Positions 52,847-59,896 of a stretch of 64,000 bases of DNA are shown here, in pieces (the stretch's first letter is position 1; each line of letters begins with the position of its first letter). Source of the stretch: Filimonas sp. (GTDB lineage: Bacteria > Bacteroidota > Bacteroidia > Chitinophagales > Chitinophagaceae); contig JAFKHH010000012.1 of assembly GCA_017306865.1 (NCBI GenBank), forward strand, positions 124,001 to 188,000. Direction: 5' to 3'. Below the pieces are notes generated by a model, which worked only from the letters and a program-made list of their open reading frames with translations, searched no databases and had not been told where the DNA came from. Both the position numbers and the translations under genes were made by a program.

Positions 52847-54004
52847 ATGAAACTTTTTGATGTCTATCCGGTAAATGATGTTACCATTACTAAGGCGCTC
52901 GGCTCTTATGTATGGGATGAGAATGGCGTACAATATTTAGACATGTACGGCGGTCACGCTGTTATCAGTATCGGACACACACATCCGCATTGGGTACGAA
53001 GAATAGAAGAGCAGTTGGAAAAAATAGCATTCTACTCCAACTCTGTAAATATTCCTATTCAGAAAGAACTGGCGGAGAAGCTTGGTAAAGTAAGTGGTAA
53101 AGAAGACTATCAATTGTTTCTCTGCAACAGTGGAGCGGAAGCAAATGAGAATGCGTTGAAGCTTGCGTCTTTTCACACTGGCAGAAAGAAGATCGTTGCC
53201 TTTAAAAAATCATTTCACGGCAGAACGTCACTGGCAGTAGCAGCAACAGACAATCCTGCAATTGTTGCCCCGGTGAATGAAACCGATAACGTAGACTTTT
53301 TACCATTCAACGATGAAGGTGCGCTGAAAACATACTTCCAGACAAAAGGAAAAGATGTAGCTGCGGTGATCGTTGAGGGCATACAAGGCGTTGGCGGTAT
53401 CAATATCGCAACAGAAAGTTTCCTGCAGTTGATCCGTCGTTTGTGTGACCAGAACGAAGCGGTATTTATTGCAGATAGTGTACAGTGTGGTTATGGTAGA
53501 AGCGGTAAGTTCTTCTCTCACGATTATGCTGGCGTAAATGCAGATATCTATACTATGGCAAAAGGTATGGGCAATGGATTTCCTATCGGCGGTATCCTGA
53601 TTGCACCATACATTCAACCAAAGCATGGCATGCTGGGTACAACATTTGGTGGTAACCAGTTGGCGTGCGCTGCTGCTTTAGCTGTACTGGAAGTAATAGA
53701 ACAAGATGGATTGGTAGAACAAGCAAGACAACGTGGTATGTATTTGCTGAACAGGCTGAAAGCGATCGACGGCATCGAAAACGTAAGAGGCCGCGGCCTG
53801 ATGATCGGTTTTGATGTACCTGCTGAGCTGAAAGACCTGCGTAAAAACCTGTTGAACAACCTGCAGGTATTTACAGGTGAAGCAAAACCAAATACCATTC
53901 GCTTGTTGCCTTCTCTGGCTATTACACGCAAACAGGTAGATGAGTTCCTGGAACTATTACAGGAAGAGATCGCTGCTATTAAAAATGAAAAAGTTCCCGA
54001 ATAG
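52847..54004 (+). CDS. argD: N-acylornithine aminotransferase
   Basis: ArgD is a PLP-dependent class III aminotransferase that makes N-acylornithine. The 385-residue protein has NSGAEANENALKLA, the aspartate DSVQCGYGRSGKFF, and the Schiff-base lysine K239 in TMAKGMGNGFPIGG. Length is normal. ATG start. argF' follows after 32 bases. Confidence 0.95.
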   Translation: MKLFDVYPVNDVTITKALGSYVWDENGVQYLDMYGGHAVISIGHTHPHWVRRIEEQLEKIAFYSNSVNIPIQKELAEKLGKVSGKEDYQLFLCNSGAEANENALKLASFHTGRKKIVAFKKSFHGRTSLAVAATDNPAIVAPVNETDNVDFLPFNDEGALKTYFQTKGKDVAAVIVEGIQGVGGINIATESFLQLIRRLCDQNEAVFIADSVQCGYGRSGKFFSHDYAGVNADIYTMAKGMGNGFPIGGILIAPYIQPKHGMLGTTFGGNQLACAAALAVLEVIEQDGLVEQARQRGMYLLNRLKAIDGIENVRGRGLMIGFDVPAELKDLRKNLLNNLQVFTGEAKPNTIRLLPSLAITRKQVDEFLELLQEEIAAIKNEKVPE

Positions 54005-54036
54005 GGTTTCTATACCATCCTTTAAATTGACACACA

Positions 54037-55029
54037 TTGAGAAACTTTATTTCCGTTCATGATGTAAAAGACATTAACGCACTTGTAGAAAAAGCGTTAG
54101 CGTACAAACACGATCCGTTTAAAGACAGAAACTTAGGTGCAGATAAACGAATTGGTTTGTTGTTTTTAAATCCAAGCCTGCGTACCCGGTTAAGCACACA
54201 GGTTGCAGCACGTAATCTTGGCCTTGAACCAATCGTGTTCAATGTAGACAAAGAAGGCTGGATGCTGGAATTTGAAGAAGGCGCTATCATGAGCGGTAAT
54301 ACAGTGGAACACATTAAAGATGCTGCACCGATCCTGGGACAGTATTTTGACATCTTGTGCATAAGGACATTCCCCTCGCTGAAAAATCGTGAAGACGATT
54401 ACAGCGAAATGTATATACAGCAGTTCATTAAATATGCAGGAGTTCCGGTGATCAGTTTGGAGAGTGCCACACTGCATCCATTGCAGAGCCTCACAGACAT
54501 TATCACCATGACGGAACACATACCTGTAACTACAGGAGAAACAGATGGTAAATTCCACACGGTTTCTGCAAAACCTAAAGTGGTTTTAACCTGGGCGCCC
54601 CATGTAAAAGCTTTACCGCAGTGTGTGGCAAACAGTTTTGCACAATGGGTGAACGCATGGGACGGGAAAGCTGAATTTGTTATTACACATCCGGAAGACT
54701 ATGAGCTGTCCGAAGAGTTTACAAAAGGAGCAACTATTATACATGACCAGGACGAAGCATTGAAAAATGCAGACTTCGTTTATGTGAAAAACTGGAGCAC
54801 GTTTAAAGACTACGGCAAGATCTATGAGAACGATCCTAAATGGATGCTCACAGAAGAAAAATTGAAACTGACAAACAATGCGAAAGTGATGCATTGCCTG
54901 CCGGTAAGAAGAAATGTAGAATTGAGTGATGAAGTGCTAGACGGTCCAAACAGCATTGTAACCCAGGAAGCGGGCAACCGCGTATGGGCTGCACAGGCGG
55001 TAATCAGCGAGATACTGAAGGGTGAGTAG
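54037..55029 (+). CDS. argF': N-acylornithine transcarbamylase (probably N-succinylornithine type)
   Basis: This 330-residue enzyme makes N-acylcitrulline. It is the ArgF' family rather than classical OTCase: it has FLNPSLRTRLSTQ (carbamoyl phosphate site), TFPSLKNRED, HPLQSLTDI and HCLPVRRNVELSDEV. At the specificity position (P90 in Bacteroides succinylornithine, E92 in Xanthomonas acetylornithine transcarbamylase) it has V90, in NTVEHI. It starts with TTG; a stop codon lies just upstream in frame, so no other start exists. Confidence 0.93.
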   Translation: MRNFISVHDVKDINALVEKALAYKHDPFKDRNLGADKRIGLLFLNPSLRTRLSTQVAARNLGLEPIVFNVDKEGWMLEFEEGAIMSGNTVEHIKDAAPILGQYFDILCIRTFPSLKNREDDYSEMYIQQFIKYAGVPVISLESATLHPLQSLTDIITMTEHIPVTTGETDGKFHTVSAKPKVVLTWAPHVKALPQCVANSFAQWVNAWDGKAEFVITHPEDYELSEEFTKGATIIHDQDEALKNADFVYVKNWSTFKDYGKIYENDPKWMLTEEKLKLTNNAKVMHCLPVRRNVELSDEVLDGPNSIVTQEAGNRVWAAQAVISEILKGE

Positions 55030-55139
55030 TGCATGTCAGTTGTGAGTGCTTTGTGAACTTTGCGTATTCTCTGCGTCCTTTGCGATACTTATTCTGCCTT
55101 AAGCGGATGAGACAAATAAATTAACCTTGAAAAACACCT
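55030..55139. repeat. family B/C repeat remnants between argF' and the nuclease gene
   Basis: It contains GTCAGTTGTGAGTGCTTTG (family B-like) and TTTGCGTATTCTCTGCGTCC (family C-like). The 110-base gap has no gene. Confidence 0.6.
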
Positions 55140-56144
55140 ATGGAAATCAGGAAAGAACTGGTTGCTGAAATAATTGAAATTATTAAGCAATCGAGAACAA
55201 ACGCAATCCGGACAGTAGACCATCAACGCGTCTTAATGTATTGGCATATTGGTAAAAAGATCTTTGAAGAAGAACAATTGGGACAAGATAGAGCGGCGTA
55301 TGGCGAATACCTGATAAAGACACTATCAAAAAGCTTAGTGGCAGATTTTGGGACAGGATTTGCTGTTCGCCAGTTAGAGCATTATCGCCAATTTTATCGT
55401 GCATTCCCAATTGCGACCGCACTGCGGTCGCAATTCACATGGACACATTTTAAAATGCTTAAGTCTATTGATAATCAGGATAAGATGTCGTTTTATATTG
55501 CAGAAGCAACTAAAAACAATTGGTCTGCCCGCCAACTGGAACGACAAATAAACAGCCAGCTTTTCGAGCGTTTGTTGGCAAGTAACGATGTGGAAAGCGT
55601 GCTTAAAGTTGCGAAGAACGAGAAACTCCCAGCAGATCCGAGAGACGTAATCAAAGACCCGATTGTATTGGAGTTTTTAGGGTTGAGGAGAGAGACTGCT
55701 TACTATGAAAAAGACCTTGAATCGGCGATCATCACCCATTTGCAAGACTTTTTATTAGAATTGGGAAATGGCTTTTCATTTGTTGCGAGGCAGAAAAGAA
55801 TACATTTAGACGGAGACGATTTTTTTGTTGATCTTGTATTATACAACAGGCTTCTGCAATGCTTTGTAATTGTAGAACTGAAAATGGACAAATTAACACA
55901 TCAGGATATTGGTCAGCTTCAGATGTATGTTAATTACTATGACAGGATAGAGAAATTGGATTTTGAAAACCCAACGATTGGTATCCTGCTTTGTGCAGAT
56001 AAAAACGATACTGTAGTGAAATTCTCGCTTCCTGAGAATAATAAAACAATTATTGCCAGTAAATACCAGTTGTATCTTCCGACAGAGAAGCAACTGATAG
56101 AAGAGGTTAAAAAAGAAATTGAAAATTCAGAAATTAAACAATAG
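55140..56144 (+). CDS. DUF1016/YhcG-type PD-(D/E)XK nuclease inside the arg cluster
   Basis: This 334-residue protein matches the YhcG/DUF1016 family. The N-terminal helical domain (VLMYWHIGKKIFEEEQLG, then WTHFKMLKSI) is DNA-binding-like. The C-terminal nuclease fold carries D231 and E246-x-K248 (FFVDLVLYN, IVELKM). Such proteins are linked in other genomes to mobile elements and DNA processing. It ends three bases before argB and starts 110 after argF', so it is co-transcribed with arginine genes, which is unusual. No restriction partner is nearby. Confidence 0.87.
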   Translation: MEIRKELVAEIIEIIKQSRTNAIRTVDHQRVLMYWHIGKKIFEEEQLGQDRAAYGEYLIKTLSKSLVADFGTGFAVRQLEHYRQFYRAFPIATALRSQFTWTHFKMLKSIDNQDKMSFYIAEATKNNWSARQLERQINSQLFERLLASNDVESVLKVAKNEKLPADPRDVIKDPIVLEFLGLRRETAYYEKDLESAIITHLQDFLLELGNGFSFVARQKRIHLDGDDFFVDLVLYNRLLQCFVIVELKMDKLTHQDIGQLQMYVNYYDRIEKLDFENPTIGILLCADKNDTVVKFSLPENNKTIIASKYQLYLPTEKQLIEEVKKEIENSEIKQ

Positions 56145-56147
56145 ACC

Positions 56148-56939
56148 TTGAAAGAAAAACTGTTTATCATAAAAATTGGCGGAAATGTTATTGACAACGA
56201 TGCCGCATTGCAATCGTTTCTAAAAGATTTTGCTGCTATAAAAGGCAAAAAGATTTTGATACATGGCGGAGGTAAAATTGCAACCAAGATTGGTGATAAA
56301 CTGGGTGTAGAATCAAAGTATATTAATGGTAGAAGAATAACAGATGACGACACCATTGATATTGTTACAATGGTTTACGGAGGCTTAGTCAATAAGAAAG
56401 TTGTTGCACAGCTACAATCAATAGATTGCAATGCCATTGGACTAACTGGTGCAGATGCAAATATTATTCCTGCTACCAAACGCCCTGTAAAGGATGTGGA
56501 TTTCGGCTGGGTGGGAGATGTAGAAGCAAAACAGATACCTGCCAATAATCTTAAACTATTCTTAGAAAATAATATTGTCCCGGTCTTAGCACCATTAACA
56601 CATGATGGCGCCGGACACATTTTAAATACAAACGCAGATACCATTGCATCATCTATAGCAGTGGCATTGTCTACTCATTTTGATACAAGGCTCATCTATT
56701 GTTTTGAAAAGAAAGGTGTGTTGGAAAATGTAGAGGATGAAAATTCTGTCATCACATTGATCGACAAGCCAAAGTATGCGCAACTATTAGAAGAGAATAA
56801 ACTCTTTGCCGGCATACTGCCAAAAATAGATAACGCATTTGCTGCAATAGACGCAGGTGTGAAAGAAGTACTGATCGGCGACGCGCAAGACCTGTTACAA
56901 AATACAACCGATAATACATCGGGGACATTAATAAAGTGA
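56148..56939 (+). CDS. argB: N-acetylglutamate kinase
   Basis: ArgB phosphorylates N-acylglutamate. The 263-residue amino-acid kinase has IIKIGGNVIDND, HGGGKI and the conserved GLTGADANI. TTG start, three bases after the nuclease stop. The frame ends in a TGA that overlaps the left arm of a family B repeat. Confidence 0.93.
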   Translation: MKEKLFIIKIGGNVIDNDAALQSFLKDFAAIKGKKILIHGGGKIATKIGDKLGVESKYINGRRITDDDTIDIVTMVYGGLVNKKVVAQLQSIDCNAIGLTGADANIIPATKRPVKDVDFGWVGDVEAKQIPANNLKLFLENNIVPVLAPLTHDGAGHILNTNADTIASSIAVALSTHFDTRLIYCFEKKGVLENVEDENSVITLIDKPKYAQLLEENKLFAGILPKIDNAFAAIDAGVKEVLIGDAQDLLQNTTDNTSGTLIK

Positions 56940-57003
56940 GTGGCGAGAGGTCGGTTGTGAGTAAACATCATATCTTACTCACAACTGACCGTTCACAGCT
57001 CAC
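56938..57003. repeat. dispersed inverted repeat, family B
   Basis: The left arm (56938-56964) contains GGTCGGTTGTGAGTAA and the right arm (56975-57003) TTACTCACAACTGACC, with a 10-base loop. Starts on the argB stop codon and ends 17 bases before the argE ATG. Homologous to 37668-37792. Confidence 0.82.
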
Positions 57004-57019
57004 AACCAAAAACAATCTG

Positions 57020-58084
57020 ATGGAAACGGATCAATTATTTAAGGATGCTGTAGAGTTGCTGAAAGAGCTGATTGCAACGCAATCTTTTTCAAAAGAAGAA
57101 GACAACACCGCAGCTATCCTTGAAACATTCCTTACCACGCGCGGGGTAGAAACAAAGCGACATTTAAACAATGTATGGGCATTAAACAAATATTACGATG
57201 CTACAAAGCCCACAATCTTACTCAACTCTCACCACGACACAGTAAAGCCGAACCCGCAGTACACAAAAGATCCATACAATCCCATTATTGAAGATGGCAA
57301 ATTATTTGGACTAGGTAGCAACGATGCTGGTGGATGCCTGGTATCATTGATTGCAGCCTTTTTATATTTTTACGACAAACAAGATTTAAAATATAACGTT
57401 ATCCTCGGGGCAACTGCTGAAGAGGAAATTTCCGGATTCAATGGTATAGAAGCATTAGTGCCGGTATTACCACCAATCAATTTTGCAATAGTGGGCGAGC
57501 CCACACAAATGAATATGGCTATTGCAGAAAAGGGATTGATGGTCATTGATTGCGTAGCGCAAGGCAAGGCTGGACACGCAGCACGGGAAGAAGGCGTGAA
57601 TGCTATTTACAAAGCTATGAAAGATATAGAATGGTTCAGCTCGTTTGAGTTTCCAAAGGTATCTGAATGGCTAGGCAAAGTAAAGATGAGCGTGACCGTG
57701 ATCAATACAGAGAACAAAGCGCACAACGTAGTGCCAGCCCTTTGTAATTATGTTGTAGACGTACGCATTACGGATGCGTACACACACGAAGAAGTTTTAG
57801 CAATTATTCAAAGCAATATATCAGCAGATGCAAAACCGCGCAGCATGCGAATGCGTTCTACACGTATAGATGTAGACCATCCAATAGTGCAGGCAGGTTT
57901 GGCACTGGGTAAAACAACCTACGGCTCACCAACCTGTTCCGATAAAGCGTTGATGCCATTCGTCGCATTAAAATGTGGCCCCGGCGACAGCGCCCGCAGC
58001 CACACCGCAGATGAATATATATATGTGGATGAAATAAAAAGCGGGATAGAGGGGTATATAAAGATGATTGAAAAGATCATTTGA
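57020..58084 (+). CDS. argE: N-acylornithine/N-acylcitrulline deacylase (M20 family)
   Basis: This 354-residue metallopeptidase-like enzyme removes the acyl group from the arginine precursor. In the ArgF' pathway the substrate is N-acylcitrulline. M20 landmarks: NSHHDTVKPN (metal His), LGSNDAGG (bridging Asp), ATAEEEISG (catalytic Glu pair), GEPTQM. I use the ATG at 57020; the frame upstream to 56936 runs through the family B repeat and is not coding. A family C-like repeat separates it from argH. Confidence 0.92.
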   Translation: METDQLFKDAVELLKELIATQSFSKEEDNTAAILETFLTTRGVETKRHLNNVWALNKYYDATKPTILLNSHHDTVKPNPQYTKDPYNPIIEDGKLFGLGSNDAGGCLVSLIAAFLYFYDKQDLKYNVILGATAEEEISGFNGIEALVPVLPPINFAIVGEPTQMNMAIAEKGLMVIDCVAQGKAGHAAREEGVNAIYKAMKDIEWFSSFEFPKVSEWLGKVKMSVTVINTENKAHNVVPALCNYVVDVRITDAYTHEEVLAIIQSNISADAKPRSMRMRSTRIDVDHPIVQAGLALGKTTYGSPTCSDKALMPFVALKCGPGDSARSHTADEYIYVDEIKSGIEGYIKMIEKII

Positions 58085-58173
58085 GATTTTTGATTTGAAA
58101 TTTGAGATTATTCCCTTGGTGCTACTTTGTGTCTTCCTGTCTTTGTGGCCCTTGTGGTTAAAAATTATAGTTT
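58085..58173. repeat. family C-like repeat between argE and argH
   Basis: It contains TTTGTGTCTTCCTGTCTTTG and GATTTGAAATTTGAGATT words directly after the argE stop. No gene. Confidence 0.6.
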
Positions 58174-59502
58174 ATGAAGCTCTGGCAAAAAAACATAGCA
58201 TCTCTTAAAGAAGTAGAACAATTCACTGTTGGCAAAGACCGTGAATTTGATCTCTTGCTTGCGCCCTTTGATGTATTAGGCAATATCGCGCACGCTAAAA
58301 TGCTGGCGACAGTAGGCTTACTTACAAATGAAGAAGCAGATATTCTCTCAAAAGAGTTGCGTGAAATATACAAGACGACAGAATCAACCTTCAAAATTGA
58401 GGACAATATAGAAGACGTACACTCACAGATAGAATTTTTGCTGACGCAAAAATTAGGTGATGTTGGTAAAAAAATACACAGCGCCCGTAGCAGGAATGAC
58501 CAGGTTCTGGTAGACGTCAAATTATTCCTGAGAAGCGAACTCGAAAAAACTGTTCATTCTGTAGAGTCATTATTTGAACTGTTGATCAGCCAGAGCGATA
58601 AGTTTAAAGACGACCTGTTACCGGGTTATACACACCTGCAGCTTGCCATGCCTTCATCTTTTGGCTTGTGGTTTGGTGCGTATGCAGAAGGCCTCGTTGA
58701 CGATGCCATTACGCTGAAAGCGGCGTATGATGTAGTAAATAAAAACCCGCTTGGCTCTGCCGCTGGCTATGGCTCTTCCTTCCCTATCAACAGAACGTTG
58801 ACAACACAACTGTTAGGCTTTGCTGACCTCAATTACAACGTAGTGTATGCGCAAATGGGGCGCGGTAAAGCAGAACGCATTGTTGCAAGTGCATTGGCAA
58901 ACGTAGCGGACACATTGGCCAGGCTATCTATGGACGCATGCTTGTTCCTGAATCAGAACTTTGGCTTTGTTAGTTTCCCCGTAGAGCTTACAACGGGCAG
59001 CAGCATCATGCCACATAAGAAAAACCCGGACGTATTTGAACTCATCCGTTCTCATTGCAACCGAATCAAAGCATTGCCAAATGAGATCATGATGATGACA
59101 ACAAACCTGCCATCAGGGTATCATAGAGACTTACAGTTGTTGAAAGAGCATCTCTTCCCGGCATTAACCACGCTACGCTCTTGTATAGATATGGCAATAC
59201 TAATGCTGAGCAATATGGAAGTGAAGAAAGATATACTGGCAGATGAGAAATATAAATACCTTTTCAGTGTAGAAGAAGTGAACAAACTGGTGTTACAAGG
59301 CATTCCATTCCGTGATGCGTATAAGAAAATAGGATTAGACATAGAAGCCGGTGACTTTACCTACACCACACAAGTACATCATACACATGAAGGAAGCATC
59401 GGCAACCTTTGTAACAATAAGATTTTAGCTAATATGAACGAGGTGCTGGCCTCATTCAATTTTGAAGAATATCATAAGGCAGTAGCAGAGCTACTTGCTT
59501 AA
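58174..59502 (+). CDS. argH: argininosuccinate lyase
   Basis: ArgH splits argininosuccinate into arginine and fumarate, the last step. The 442-residue protein has EDVHSQIE, HSARSRNDQVLVD, PGYTHLQLAMP and the fumarase/lyase signature GSSIMPHKKNP (about residue 276, with the catalytic serine loop). ATG start. It ends the cluster; a strong hairpin and a terminator follow. Confidence 0.96.
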   Translation: MKLWQKNIASLKEVEQFTVGKDREFDLLLAPFDVLGNIAHAKMLATVGLLTNEEADILSKELREIYKTTESTFKIEDNIEDVHSQIEFLLTQKLGDVGKKIHSARSRNDQVLVDVKLFLRSELEKTVHSVESLFELLISQSDKFKDDLLPGYTHLQLAMPSSFGLWFGAYAEGLVDDAITLKAAYDVVNKNPLGSAAGYGSSFPINRTLTTQLLGFADLNYNVVYAQMGRGKAERIVASALANVADTLARLSMDACLFLNQNFGFVSFPVELTTGSSIMPHKKNPDVFELIRSHCNRIKALPNEIMMMTTNLPSGYHRDLQLLKEHLFPALTTLRSCIDMAILMLSNMEVKKDILADEKYKYLFSVEEVNKLVLQGIPFRDAYKKIGLDIEAGDFTYTTQVHHTHEGSIGNLCNNKILANMNEVLASFNFEEYHKAVAELLA

Positions 59503-59505
59503 TTG

Positions 59506-59583
59506 TTGCATTGCTGTATAGTTAAATTGTTAGTTGTTCTTATTTATAAAACATCCCAACAGTTTAACTATACAGCAATGCAA
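59506..59583. repeat. long hairpin of family A repeats
   Basis: The left stem (59506-59526, beginning TTGCATTGCTGTATAG) and right stem (59563-59583, ending CTATACAGCAATGCAA) are perfectly complementary over 21 bases, with a 36-base loop. Located three bases after the argH stop. Confidence 0.85.
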
Positions 59584-59603
59584 CCATATAATAATTAAAA
59601 ATC

Positions 59604-59629
59604 GAAAAGTCGCGAAGCGGCTTTTTTTA
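59604..59629 (+). terminator. arginine cluster terminator
   Basis: AAAGTCGC, GAA loop, GCGGCTTT, followed by a T-run. Confidence 0.75.
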
Positions 59630-59769
59630 TGTGTTCTATGTTCTCTTTGTTCAATCAAGGATAACTATTAATAATATCGCTCACAACTGTCCTATTTCTA
59701 TGTGCCTATCTTCCTACGCTTGCTATGTGTTTAAAAACCTCGCCTCGATAAACCGGACAACAACCCGAC

Positions 59770-59805
59770 AATTTAACCATGCAGCAATGCAACCATATAA
59801 CAATT
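59770..59805. repeat. dispersed AT-rich repeat, family A
   Basis: It contains AATTTAACCATGCAGCAATG followed by CAACCATATAACAATT. Matches the copies at 34252-34283 and 59563-59596. Confidence 0.75.
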
Positions 59806-59896
59806 CCCATTCTTTAACCTTCATTAACCTTTCACTAAAGTTGGTTAACCCATAATTCTTTCGGGCTGGAATATGTTTGTGACAAATACAACTGCT

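Larger units (their letters stand above)
59503..59896. other. 394-base intergenic region
   Basis: It contains a 21-bp-stem family A hairpin (59506-59583), a terminator (59604-59629), another family A copy (59770-59805) and the promoter region of the next gene. No credible gene; a short ATG frame at 59631 lacks support. Confidence 0.65.

Noticed and set aside
55140-56144. Restriction-modification or BREX-like defence system around the nuclease
   Set aside because: No methyltransferase, specificity subunit or PglZ/BrxL-type gene is within the window; neighbours are all arginine genes.
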